NCBI GenBank assembly: GCA_032622095.1
Contig: CP136066.1
Span: 9,077,784-9,141,783 of the forward strand
DNA from: Siphonodentalium dalli
Taxonomy: Eukaryota; Mollusca; Scaphopoda; Gadilida; Siphonodentaliidae
DNA length: 64,000 nucleotides
Direction of reading: 5' to 3'
This document shows positions 51,936-63,748 of this stretch, piece after piece (position 1 is the stretch's first letter; each line of letters begins with the position of its first letter). Below the pieces are notes generated by a model, which did not search any database, was not told the DNA's origin, and saw only the letters and a list, made by a program, of their open reading frames with translations. The translations under genes and the position numbers were made by a program.

Positions 51936-52477
51936 CTGGATGAGTGAATTATTGAGATATTAGATTGGATTCTTTCCTACGTAAATGAATGGGAATAATG
52001 TTTATCGAATTGTCATGACTTTTTGGATGAATACATTCATATATAGCTTTACAAGACATCGCGATATTATAGCTCATCCACATAGCGTCCCAAGAGTGCG
52101 TTATCATGTTAATTGTTAGATGGTCCATTGATGGCGCCGGCAAATAAGATACTGCTCTAATTTTATTGCACCGCTATTATATTTCGCTAACATTTAGCCA
52201 ATGGACTTTTACAATTCCACGGTTCTATCTTATAACTTGGTAAGTGTGTTTTCTAATGTCAATCGTTAGATTGTCCCGTGACAGCTCTGGAAAATTAGAA
52301 CCTACAATAATATGGTTGAGAAATCGAGTGGTTAGTACTGCCTGAAAGCATTTATTTGATGCAATTTAACAATTCCGCATGCGTAAAATGGTGAGTGTAC
52401 ATATACCTCAGGGCAGTGTTTATAATGGAAAATGTCAGTTGGTGTGTGACGTTGATTTTCGTCAATGATGTGCTTAC

Positions 52478-52591
52478 TGGTGTCACATGCTGTACCCGCG
52501 CCACCGCTCGAGGACCAGCCGTCCATGCAACTGCACGTACCATCATCTGTATCACAACAACCGTGTTCGCAATCCACTGACTCGCATACAT
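52478..52591 (-). CDS. EGF-like exon 81 (class H)
   Basis: Consensus protein; 3' intron 542 nt. Confidence 0.6.
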
Positions 52592-53132
52592 CTGGATGAG
52601 TGAATAATTGAGATATTAGATTGATTCTTTCCTACGTAAATGAATGGGAACAATGACTATCAAATTGTCAAGACTTTTCTCATTAACACACTCATATATA
52701 GCTTCACAAGACATCGCGATAATATAGCTCTTCCACATAGCGTTTCAAGAGTGCGTTATAATGTTAATTGTTAGATGGTCCATTGATGGCGCCGGCAAAT
52801 AAGATACTGCTCTAATTTTATTGCACCGCTATTATATTTCGCTAACATTTAGCCAAGGGACTTTTACAATTCCACGGTTCTATCTCATAACTTGGTGAGG
52901 GTGTTTTTTAATGTCAATCGTTAGATTGTCCCGTGACAGCTCTGGCAAATTAGAATCTACTCTAATACGGTTGAGAAATCGAGTGGTTAATACTGACTGA
53001 AAGCATTTATTTGATGCAATTTAACAATTCCGCAGGCGTAAACTGATGAGCGTACTAATACTCCAGGGCAGTTTTTATAATGCAAAATGTCAGTTGGTGT
53101 GTGACGTTGATTTTCGTCAATGATGTACTTAC

Positions 53133-53246
53133 TGGTGTCACATGCTGTACCAGCGCCACCGCTCGACGACCAGCCGTCCATGCAACTGCACGTACCATCA
53201 TCTGTATCACAACAACCGTGTTCGCAATCCACTGACTCGCATACAT
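53133..53246 (-). CDS. EGF-like exon 82 (class Y)
   Basis: Consensus protein; 3' intron 541 nt with the 'ctccaggg' variant. Confidence 0.6.
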
Positions 53247-53788
53247 CTGGATGAGTGAATTATTGAGATATTAGATTGGATTCTTTCCTACGTAAATGAA
53301 TGGGAATAATGCTTATCGAATTGTCATGACTTTTTGGATGAATACATTCATATATAGCTTTACAAGACATCGCGATATTATAGCTCATCCACATAGCGTC
53401 CCAAGAGTGCGTTATCATGTTAATTGTTAGATGGTCCATTGATGGCGCCGGCAAATAAGATACTGCTCTAATTTTATTGCACCGCTATTATATTTCGCTA
53501 ACATTTAGCCAATGGACTTTTACAATTCCACGGTTCTATCTTATAACTTGGTAAGTGTGTTTTCTAATGTCAATCGTTAGATTGTCCCGTGACAGCTCTG
53601 GAAAATTAGAACCTACAATAATATGGTTGAGAAATCGAGTGGTTAGTACTGCCTGAAAGCATTTATTTGATGCAATTTAACAATTACGCATGCGTAAAAT
53701 GGTGAGTGTACATATACCTCAGGGCAGTGTTTATAATGGAAAATGTCAGTTGGTGTGTGACGTTGATTTTCGTCAATGATGTGCTTAC

Positions 53789-53902
53789 TGGTGTCACATG
53801 CTGTACCCGCGCCACCGCTCGAGGACCAGCCGTCCATGCAACTGCACGTACCATCATCTGTATCACAACAACCGTGTTCGCAATCCACTGACTCGCATAC
53901 AT
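53789..53902 (-). CDS. EGF-like exon 83 (class H)
   Basis: Consensus protein; 3' intron 542 nt. Confidence 0.6.
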
Positions 53903-54443
53903 CTGGATGAGTGAATAATTGAGATATTAGATTGATTCTTTCCTACGTAAATGAATGGGAACAATGACTATCAAATTGTCAAGACTTTTCTCATTAACAC
54001 ACTCATATATAGCTTCACAAGACATCGCGATAATATAGCTATTCCACATAGCGTTTCAAGAGTGCGTTATAATGTTAATTGTTAGATGGTCCATTGATGG
54101 CGCCGGCAAATAAGATACTGCTCTAATTTTATTGCACCGCTATTATATTTCGCTAACATTTAGCCAAGGGACTTTTACAATTCCACGGTTCTATCTCATA
54201 ACTTGGTGAGGGTGTTTTTTAATGTCAATCGTTAGATTGTCCCGTGACAGCTCTGGCAAATTAGAATCTACTCTAATACGGTTGAGAAATCGAGTGGTTA
54301 ATACTGACTGAAAGCATTTATTTGATGCAATTTAACAATTCCGCAGGCGTAAACTGATGAGCGTACTAATACTTCAGGGCAGTTTTTATAATGCAAAATG
54401 TCAGTTGGTGTGTGACGTTGATTTTCGTCAATGATGTACTTAC

Positions 54444-54557
54444 TGGTGTCACATGCTGTACCAGCGCCACCGCTCGACGACCAGCCGTCCATGCAACTGC
54501 ACGTACCATCATCTGTATCACAACAACCGTGTTCGCAATCCACTGACTCGCATACAT
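54444..54557 (-). CDS. EGF-like exon 84 (class Y)
   Basis: Consensus protein; 3' intron 541 nt. Confidence 0.6.
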
Positions 54558-55099
54558 CTGGATGAGTGAATTATTGAGATATTAGATTGGATTCTTTCCT
54601 ACGTAAATGAATGGGAATAATGCTTATCGAATTGTCATGACTTTTTGGATGAATACATTCATATATAGCTTTACAAGACATCGCGATATTATAGCTCATC
54701 CACATAGCGTCCCAAGAGTGCGTTATCATGTTAATTGTTAGATGGTCCATTGATGGCGCCGGCAAATAAGATACTGCTCTAATTTTATTGCACCGCTATT
54801 ATATTTCGCTAACATTTAGCCAATGGACTTTTACAATTCCACGGTTCTATCTTATAACTTGGTAAGTGTGTTTTCTAATGTCAATCGTTAGATTGTCCCG
54901 TGACAGCTCTGGAAAATTAGAACCTACAATAATATGGTTGAGAAATCGAGTGGTTAGTACTGCCTGAAAGCATTTATTTGATGCAATTTAACAATTCCGC
55001 ATGCGTAAAATGGTGAGTGTACATATACCTCAGGGCAGTGTTTATAATGGAAAATGTCAGTTGGTGTGTGACGTTGATTTTCGTCAATGATGTGCTTAC

Positions 55100-55213
55100 T
55101 GGTGTCACATGCTGTACCCGCGCCACCGCTCGAGGACCAGCCGTCCATGCAACTGCACGTACCATCATCTGTATCACAACAACCGTGTTCGCAATCCACT
55201 GACTCGCATACAT
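55100..55213 (-). CDS. EGF-like exon 85 (class H)
   Basis: Consensus protein; 3' intron 542 nt. Confidence 0.6.
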
Positions 55214-55754
55214 CTGGATGAGTGAATAATTGAGATATTAGATTGATTCTTTCCTACGTAAATGAATGGGAACAATGACTATCAAATTGTCAAGACTTTT
55301 CTCATTAACACACTCATATATAGCTTCACAAGACATCGCGATAATATAGCTCTTCCACATAGCGTTTCAAGAGTGCGTTATAATGTTAATTGTTAGATGG
55401 TCCATTGATGGCGCCGGCAAATAAGATACTGCTCTAATTTTATTGCACCGCTATTATATTTCGCTAACATTTAGCCAAGGGACTTTTACAATTCCACGGT
55501 TCTATCTCATAACTTGGTGTGGGTGTTTTTTAATGTCAATCGTTAGATTGTCCCGTGACAGCTCTGGCAAATTAGAATCTACTCTAATACGGTTGAGAAA
55601 TCGAGTGGTTAATACTGACTGAAAGCATTTATTTGATGCAATTTAACAATTCCGCAGGCGTAAACTGATGAGCGTACTAATACTTCAGGGCAGTTTTTAT
55701 AATGCAAAATGTCAGTTGGTGTGTGACGTTGATTTTCGTCAATGATGTACTTAC

Positions 55755-55868
55755 TGGTGTCACATGCTGTACCAGCGCCACCGCTCGACGACCAGCCGTC
55801 CATGCAACTGCACGTACCATCATCTGTATCACAACAACCGTGTTCGCAATCCACTGACTCGCATACAT
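55755..55868 (-). CDS. EGF-like exon 86 (class Y)
   Basis: Consensus protein; 3' intron 541 nt. Confidence 0.6.
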
Positions 55869-56410
55869 CTGGATGAGTGAATTATTGAGATATTAGATTG
55901 GATTCTTTCCTACGTAAATGAATGGGAATAATGCTTATCGAATTGTCATGACTTTTTGGATGAATACATTCATATATAGCTTTACAAGACATCGCGATAT
56001 TATAGCTCATCCACATAGCGTCCCAAGAGTGCGTTATCATGTTAATTGTTAGATGGTCCATTGATGGCGCCGGCAAATAAGATACTGCTCTAATTTTATT
56101 GCACCGCTATTATATTTCGCTAACATTTAGCCAATGGACTTTTACAATTCCACGGTTCTATCTTATAACTTGGTAAGTGTGTTTTCTAATGTCAATCGTT
56201 AGATTGTCCCGTGACAGCTCTGGAAAATTAGAACCTACAATAATATGGTTGAGAAATCGAGTGGTTAGTACTGCCTGAAAGCATTTATTTGATGCAATTT
56301 ATCAATTCCGCATGCGTAAAATGGTGAGCGTTCATATACCTCAGGGCAGTGTTTATAATGGAAAATGTCAGTTGGTGTGTGACGTTGATTTTCGTCAATG
56401 ATGTGCTTAC

Positions 56411-56524
56411 TGGTGTCACATGCTGTACCCGCGCCACCGCTCGAGGACCAGCCGTCCATGCAACTGCACGTACCATCATCTGTATCACAACAACCGTGTT
56501 CGCAATCCACTGACTCGCATACAT
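56411..56524 (-). CDS. EGF-like exon 87 (class H)
   Basis: Consensus protein. The 3' intron is 542 nt, with several private changes near 56301-56333. Confidence 0.6.
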
Positions 56525-57065
56525 CTGGATGAGTGAATAATTGAGATATTAGATTGATTCTTTCCTACGTAAATGAATGGGAACAATGACTATCAAATTG
56601 TCAAGACTTTTCTCATTAACACACTCATATATAGCTTCACAAGACATCGCGATAATATAGCTCTTCCACATAGCGTTTCAAGAGTGCGTTATAATGTTAA
56701 TTGTTAGATGGTCCATTGATGGCGCCAGCAAATAAGATACTGCTCTAATTTTATTGCACCGCTATTATATTTCGCTAACATTTAGCCAAGGGACTTTTAC
56801 AATTCCACGGTTCTATCTCATAACTTGGTGAGGGTGTTTTTTAATGTCAATCGTTAGATTGTCCCGTGACAGCTCTGGCAAATTAGAATCTACTCTAATA
56901 CGGTTGAGAAATCGAGTGGTTAATACTGACTGAAAGCATTTATTTGATGCAATTTAACAATTCCGCAGGCGTAAACTGATGAGCGTACTAATACTTCAGG
57001 GCAGTTTTTATAATGCAAAATGTCAGTTGGTGTGTGACGTTGATTTTCGTCAATGATGTACTTAC

Positions 57066-57179
57066 TGGTGTCACATGCTGTACCAGCGCCACCGCTCGAC
57101 GACCAGCCGTCCATGCAACTGCACGTACCATCATCTGTATCACAACAACCGTGTTCGCAATCCACTGACTCGCATACAT
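57066..57179 (-). CDS. EGF-like exon 88 (class Y)
   Basis: Consensus protein; 3' intron 541 nt. Confidence 0.6.
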
Positions 57180-57721
57180 CTGGATGAGTGAATTATTGAG
57201 ATATTAGATTGGATTCTTTCCTACGTAAATGAATGGGAATAATGCTTATCGAATTGTCATGACTTTTTGAATGAATACATTCATATATAGCTTTACAAGA
57301 CATCGCGATATTATAGCTCATCCACATAGCGTCCCAAGAGTGCGTTATCATGTTAATTGTTAGATGGTCCATTGATGGCGCCGGCAAATAAGATACTGCT
57401 CTAATTTTATTGCACCGCTATTATATTTCGCTAACATTTAGCCAATGGACTTTTACAATTCCACGGTTCTATCTTATAACTTGGTAAGTGTGTTTTCTAA
57501 TGTCAATCGTTAGATTGTCCCGTGACAGCTCTGGAAAATTAGAACCTACAATAATATGGTTGAGAAATCGAGTGGTTAGTACTGCCTGAAAGCATTTATT
57601 TGATGCAATTTAACAATTCCGCATGCGTAAAATGGAGAGCGTACATATAATTCAGGGCAGTGTTTATAATGGAAAATGTCAGTTGGTGTGTGACGTTGAT
57701 TTTCGTCAATGATGTGCTTAC

Positions 57722-57835
57722 TGGTGTCACATGCTGTACCCGCGCCACCGCTCGAGGACCAGCCGTCCATGCAACTGCACGTACCATCATCTGTATCACA
57801 ACAACCGTGTTCGCAATCCATTGACTCGCATACAT
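57722..57835 (-). CDS. EGF-like exon 89 (class H)
   Basis: Val5 is Met, shared with exon 96. The 3' intron is 542 nt. Confidence 0.6.
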
Positions 57836-58383
57836 CTGGATGAGTGAATTATTAAGATATTAGATTGGATTCTTTCCTACGTAAATGAATGGGAACAATG
57901 ACTATCGAATTGTCAAGACTTTTCTCATTAACACACTCATATATAGCTTCACAAGACATCGCGATAATATAGCTCTTCCACATATCGTTTCAACAGTGCG
58001 TTATAATGTTAATTGTTAGATGGTCCATTGGTGGCGCCGGCAAATAAGATACTGCTCTAATTTTATTGCAACGCTATTATATTTCTATATATCGCTAACA
58101 TTTAGCCAAGGGACTTTTACAATTCCACGGTTCTATCGCATAACATGGTGAGGGTGTTTTCTAATGTCAATCGTTAGATTGTCCCGTGACAGCTCTGGCA
58201 AATTAGAACCTACTCTTATACGGTTGAGAAATCGAGTGGTTAATACGGACTGAAAGCATTTATTTGATGCAATTTAACAATTCCGCAGGCGTAAAAATGA
58301 TGAGCGTACTAATACTTCAGGGCAGTTTTTATAATGCAAAATGTCAGTTGGTGTTTGACGTTGATTTTCGTCAATGTGCTTAC

Positions 58384-58497
58384 TGGTGTCACATGCTGTA
58401 CCCGCGCCTCCGCTCGACGACCAGCCGTCCATGCAACTGCACGTACCATCATCTGTATCACAACAACCGTGTTCGCAATCCACTGACTCGCATACAT
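58384..58497 (-). CDS. EGF-like exon 90 (class C with Y marker)
   Basis: Synonymous GGA at Gly29 is combined with the Y-type TCG at Ser26, as in exon 97. The 3' intron is 548 nt, including one extra A near 58294 not present in its duplicate. Confidence 0.58.
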
Positions 58498-59039
58498 CTG
58501 GATGAGTGAATTATTGAGATATTAGATTGGATTCTTTCCTACGTAAATGAATGGGAATAATGCTTATCGAATTGTCATGACTTTTTGGATGAATACATTC
58601 ATATATAGCTTTACAAGACATCGCGATATTATAGCTCATCCACATAGCGTCCCAAGAGTGCGTTATCATGTTAATTGTTAGATGGTCCATTGATGGCGCC
58701 GGCAAATAAGATACTGCTCTAATTTTATTGCACTGCTATTATATTTCGCTAACATTTAGCCAATGGACTTTTACAATTCCACGGTTCTATGTTATAACTT
58801 GGTAAGTGTGTTTTCTAATGTCAATCGTTAGATTGTCCCGTGACAGCTCTGGAAAATTAGAACCTACAATAATATGGTTGAGAAATCGAGTGGTTAGTAC
58901 TGCCTGAAAGCATTTATTTGATGCAATTTAACAATTCCGCAGGCGTAAAATGGTGAGCGTACATATACTTCAGGGCAGTGTTTATAATGCAAAATGTCAG
59001 TTGGTGTGTGACGTTGATTTTCGTCAATGATGTGCTTAC

Positions 59040-59153
59040 TGGTGTCACATGCTGTACCCGCGCCACCGCTCGAGGACCAGCCGTCCATGCAACTGCACGT
59101 ACCATCATCTGTATCACAACAACCGTGTTCGCAATCCACTGACTCGCATACAT
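59040..59153 (-). CDS. EGF-like exon 91 (class H)
   Basis: Consensus protein; 3' intron 542 nt. Confidence 0.6.
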
Positions 59154-59694
59154 CTGGATGAGTGAATAATTGAGATATTAGATTGATTCTTTCCTACGTA
59201 AATGAATGGGAACAATGACTATCAAATTGTCAAGACTTTTCTCATTAACACACTCATATATAGCTTCACAAGACATCGCGATAATATAGCTCTTCCACAT
59301 AGCGTTTCAAGAGTGCATTATAATGTTAATTGTTAGATGGTCCATTGATGGCGCCGGCAAATAAGATACTGCTCTAATTTTATTGCACCGCTATTATATT
59401 TCGCTAACATTTAGCCAAGGGACTTTTACAATTCCACGGTTCTATCTCATAACTTGGTGAGGGTGTTTTTTAATGTCAATCGTTAGATTGTCCCGTGACA
59501 GATCTGGCAAATTAGAATCTACTCTAATACGGTTGAGAAATTGAGTGGTTAATACTGACTGAAAGCATTTATTTGATGCAATTTAACAATTCCGCAGGCG
59601 TAAACTGATGAGCGTACTAATACTTCAGGGCAGTTTTTATAATGCAAAATGTCAGTTGGTGTGTGACGTTGATTTTCGTCAATGATGTACATAC

Positions 59695-59809
59695 TGGTGT
59701 CACATGCTGTACCAGCGCCTCCGCTCGACGACCAGCCGTCCATGCAACTGCACGTACCATCATCTGTATCACAACAACCGTGGTTCGCAATCCACTGACT
59801 CGCATACAT
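59695..59809 (-). pseudogene. EGF-like exon 92 (class Y-like), 1-nt insertion
   Basis: This copy is 115 nt. An extra G near 59782 shifts the frame just after Cys7 and destroys the EGF reading if used as an exon. It also has GGA at Gly29 and the only altered donor, GTATGT. The error may be in the sequence rather than the gene, because exon 93 and the intron near 58294 carry similar 1-nt additions. The 3' intron is 541 nt. Confidence 0.5.
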
Positions 59810-60351
59810 CTGGATGAGTGAATTATTGAGATATTAGATTGGATTCTTTCCTACGTAAATGAATGGGAATAATGCTTATCGAATTGTCATGACTTTTTGG
59901 ATGAATACATTCATATATAGCTTTACAAGACATCGCGATATTATAGCTCATCCACATAGCGTCCCAAGAGTGCGTTATCATGTTAATTGTTAGATGGTCC
60001 ATTGATGGCGCCGGCAAATAAGATACTGCTCTAATTTTATTGCACCGCTATTATATTTCGCTAACATTTAGCCAATGGACTTTTACAATTCCACGGTTCT
60101 ATCTTATAACTTGGTAAGTGTGTTTTCTAATGTCAATCGTTAGATTGTCCCGTGACAGCTCTGGAAAATTAGAACCTACAATAATATGGTTGAGAAATCG
60201 AGTGGTTAGTACTGCCTGAAAGCATTTATTTGATGCAATTTAACAATTCCGCATGCGTAAAATGGTGAGTGTACATATACCTCAGGGCAGTGTTTATAAT
60301 GGAAAATGTCAGTTGGTGTGTGACGTTGATTTTCGTCAATGATGTGCTTAC

Positions 60352-60466
60352 TGGTGTCACATGCTGTACCCGCGCCACCGCTCGAGGACCAGCCCGTCCA
60401 TGCAACTGCACGTACCATCATCTGTATCACAACAACCGTGTTCGCAATCCACTGACTCGCATACAT
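60352..60466 (-). pseudogene. EGF-like exon 93 (class H), 1-nt insertion
   Basis: This copy is 115 nt. An extra C near 60394 lengthens a CC run and shifts the frame around Asp23-Gly24. Exons 92 and 93 each add one base and together do not restore frame, but skipping either or both leaves the 1-1 phase chain intact. The 3' intron is 542 nt. Confidence 0.5.
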
Positions 60467-61007
60467 CTGGATGAGTGAATAATTGAGATATTAGATTGAT
60501 TCTTTCCTACGTAAATGAATGGGAACAATGACTATCAAATTGTCAAGACTTTTCTCATTAACACACTCATATATAGCTTCACAAGACATCGCGATAATAT
60601 AGCTCTTCCACATAGCGTTTCAAGAGTGCGTTATAATGTTAATTGTTAGATGGTCCATTGATGGCGCCGGCAAATAAGATACTGCTCTAATTTTATTGCA
60701 CCGCTATTATATTTCGCTAACATTTAGCCAATGGACTTTTACAATTCCACGGTTCTATCTTATAACTTGGTAAGTGTGTTTTCTAATGTCAATCGTTAGA
60801 TTGTACCGTGACAGTTCTGGAAAATTAGAACCTACAATAATATGGTTGAGAAATCGAGTGGTTAGTACTGCCTGAAAGCATTTATTTGATGCAATTTAAC
60901 AATTCCGCAGGCGTAAAATGGTGAGCGTACATATACTTCAGGGCAGTTTTTATAATGCAAAATGTCAGTTGGTGTGTGACGTTGATTTTCGTCAATGATG
61001 TGCTTAC

Positions 61008-61121
61008 TGGTGTCACATGCTGTACCCGTGCCACCGCTCGAGGACCAGCCGTCCATGCAACTGCACGTACCATCATCTGTATCACAACAACCGTGTTCGC
61101 AATCCACTGACTCGCATACAT
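61008..61121 (-). CDS. EGF-like exon 94 (class T)
   Basis: Ala31 is Thr; 3' intron 541 nt. It is the only T unit in the right half of the window. Confidence 0.6.
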
Positions 61122-61662
61122 CTGGATGAGTGAATTATTGAGATATTAGATTGATTCTTTCCTACGTAAATGAATGGGAACAATGACTATCGAATTGTCA
61201 AGACTTTTCTCATTAACACACTCATATATATCTTCACAAGACATCGCGATAATATACCTCTTCCACATAGCGTTTCAAGAGTGCGTTATAATGTTAATTG
61301 TTAGATGGTCCATGAATGGCGCCGGCAAATAAGGAACTGCTCTAATTTTATTCCACCGCTATTATATTTCGCTAACATTTAGCCAATGGACTTTTACAAT
61401 TCCACGGTTCTATCTTATAACTTGTTAAGTGTGTTTTCTAATGTCAATCGTTAGATTGTCCCGTGACAGCTCTGGAAAATTAGAACCTACAATAATATGG
61501 TTGAGAAATCGAGTGGTTAGTACTGCCTGAAAGCATTTATTTGATGCAATTTAACAATTCCGCAGGCGTAAAATGGTGAGCGTACATGTACTTCAGGGCA
61601 GTTTTTATAATGCAAAATGTCAGTTGGTGTGTGACGTTGATTTTCGTCAATGATGTGCTTAC

Positions 61663-61776
61663 TGGTGTCACATGCTGTACCCGCGCCTCCGCTCGAGGAC
61701 CAGCCGTCCATGCAACTGCACGTACCATCATCTGTATCACAACAACCGTGTTCGCAATCCACTGACTCGCATACAT
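61663..61776 (-). CDS. EGF-like exon 95 (class H with C marker)
   Basis: The H donor and codons are combined with the class C GGA at Gly29, so it is a mosaic. The 3' intron is 541 nt. Confidence 0.6.
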
Positions 61777-62317
61777 CTGGATGAGTGAATAATTGAGATA
61801 TTAGATTGATTCTTTCCTACGTAAATGAATGGGAACAATGACTATCAAATTGTCAAGGCTTTTCTCATTAACACACTCATATATAGCTTCACAAGACATC
61901 GCGATAATATAACTCTTCCACATAGCGTTTCAAGAGTTCGTTATCATGTTAATTGTTAGATGGTCCATTGATGGCGCCGGCAAATAAGATACTGCTCTAA
62001 TTTTATTGCACCGCTATTATATTTCGCTAACATTTAGCCAATGGACTTTTACAATTCCACGGTTCTATCTTATAACTTGGTAAGTGTGTTTTCTAATGTC
62101 AATCGTTAGATTGTCCCGTGACAGCTCTGGAAAATTAGAACCTACAATAATATGGTTGAGAAATCGAGTGGTTAGTACTGCCTGAAAGCATTTATTTGAT
62201 GCAATTTAACAATTCCGCATGCGTAAAATGGAGAGCGTACATATAATTCAGGGCAGTGTTTATAATGGAAAATGTCAGTTGGTGTGTGACGTTGATTTTC
62301 GTCAATGATGTGCTTAC

Positions 62318-62431
62318 TGGTGTCACATGCTGTACCCGCGCCACCGCTCGAGGACCAGCCGTCCATGCAACTGCACGTACCATCATCTGTATCACAACAA
62401 CCGTGTTCGCAATCCATTGACTCGCATACAT
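62318..62431 (-). CDS. EGF-like exon 96 (class H)
   Basis: Val5 is Met, as in exon 89. The 3' intron is 541 nt. Confidence 0.6.
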
Positions 62432-62978
62432 CTGGATGAGTGAATTATTAAGATATTAGATTGGATTCTTTCCTACGTAAATGAATGGGAACAATGACTA
62501 TCGAATTGTCAAGACTTTTCTCATTAACACACTCATATATAGCTTCACAAGACATCGCGATAATATAGCTCTTCCACATATCGTTTCAACAGTGCGTTAT
62601 AATGTTAATTGTTAGATGGTCCATTGGTGGCGCCGGCAAATAAGATACTGCTCTAATTTTATTGCAACGCTATTATATTTCTATATATCGCTAACATTTA
62701 GCCAAGGGACTTTTACAATTCCACGGTTCTATCGCATAACATGGTGAGGGTGTTTTCTAATGTCAATCGTTAGATTGTCCCGTGACAGCTCTGGCAAATT
62801 AGAACCTACTCTTATACGGTTGAGAAATCGAGTGGTTAATACGGACTGAAAGCATTTATTTGATGCAATTTAACAATTCCGCAGGCGTAAAATGATGAGC
62901 GTACTAATACTTCAGGGCAGTTTTTATAATGCAAAATGTCAGTTGGTGTTTGACGTTGATTTTCGTCAATGTGCTTAC

Positions 62979-63092
62979 TGGTGTCACATGCTGTACCCGC
63001 GCCTCCGCTCGACGACCAGCCGTCCATGCAACTGCACGTACCATCATCTGTATCACAACAACCGTGTTCGCAATCCACTGACTCGCATACAT
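62979..63092 (-). CDS. EGF-like exon 97 (class C with Y marker)
   Basis: GGA at Gly29 and TCG at Ser26, as in exon 90. The 3' intron is 547 nt with the 8-nt block. Confidence 0.6.
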
Positions 63093-63634
63093 CTGGATGA
63101 GTGAATTATTGAGATATTAGATTGGATTCTTTCCTACGTAAATGAATGGGAATAATGCTTATCGAATTGTCATGACTTTTTGGATGAATACATTCATATA
63201 TAGCTTTACAAGACATCGCGATATTATAGCTCATCCACATAGCGTCCCAAGAGTGCGTTATCATGTTAATTGTTAGATGGTCCATTGATGGCGCCGGCAA
63301 ATAAGAGACTGCTCTAATTTTATTGCACTGCTATTATATTTCGCTAACATTTAGCCAATGGACTTTTACAATTCCACGGTTCTATGTTATAACTTGGTAA
63401 GTGTGTTTTCTAATGTCAATCGTTAGATTGTCCCGTGACAGCTCTGGAAAATTAGAACCTACAATAATATGGTTGAGAAATCGAGTGGTTAGTACTGCCT
63501 GAAAGCATTTATTTGATGCAATTTAACAATTCCGCAGGCGTAAAATGGTGAGCGTACATATACTTCAGGGCAGTGTTTATAATGCAAAATGTCAGTTGGT
63601 GTGTGACGTTGATTTTCGTCAATGATGTGCTTAC

Positions 63635-63748
63635 TGGTGTCACATGCTGTACCCGCGCCACCGCTCGAGGACCAGCCGTCCATGCAACTGCACGTACCAT
63701 CATCTGTATCACAACAACCGTGTTCGCAATCCACTGACTCGCATACAT
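63635..63748 (-). CDS. EGF-like exon 98 (class H), first in transcript order here
   Basis: Consensus protein; 3' intron 542 nt. Upstream intron sequence continues to the window edge, so more exons are expected beyond it. Confidence 0.6.

Larger units (their letters stand above)
47190..52230. repeat. Long duplicated block, right copy (offset 10,491 bp)
   Basis: This is the partner of about 36.7-41.7 kb. I noticed only about five or six differences over ~5 kb, near 48966, 50494, 50861, 51376 and 51927 among others. That points to a recent copy, or to an assembly that traversed the same DNA twice. Confidence 0.85.
57200..59400. repeat. Duplicated block near right end, left copy
   Basis: Exons 89-91 match exons 96-98 at an offset of 4,596 bp, changing to 4,595 after an extra A near 58294. 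Shared markers are Val5 to Met in exons 89 and 96, 'ggagagcg' near 57634 and 62230, 'tctatgttataac' near 58788 and 63383, and 'gtgcattataatg' near 59313 and 63908. Confidence 0.8.
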
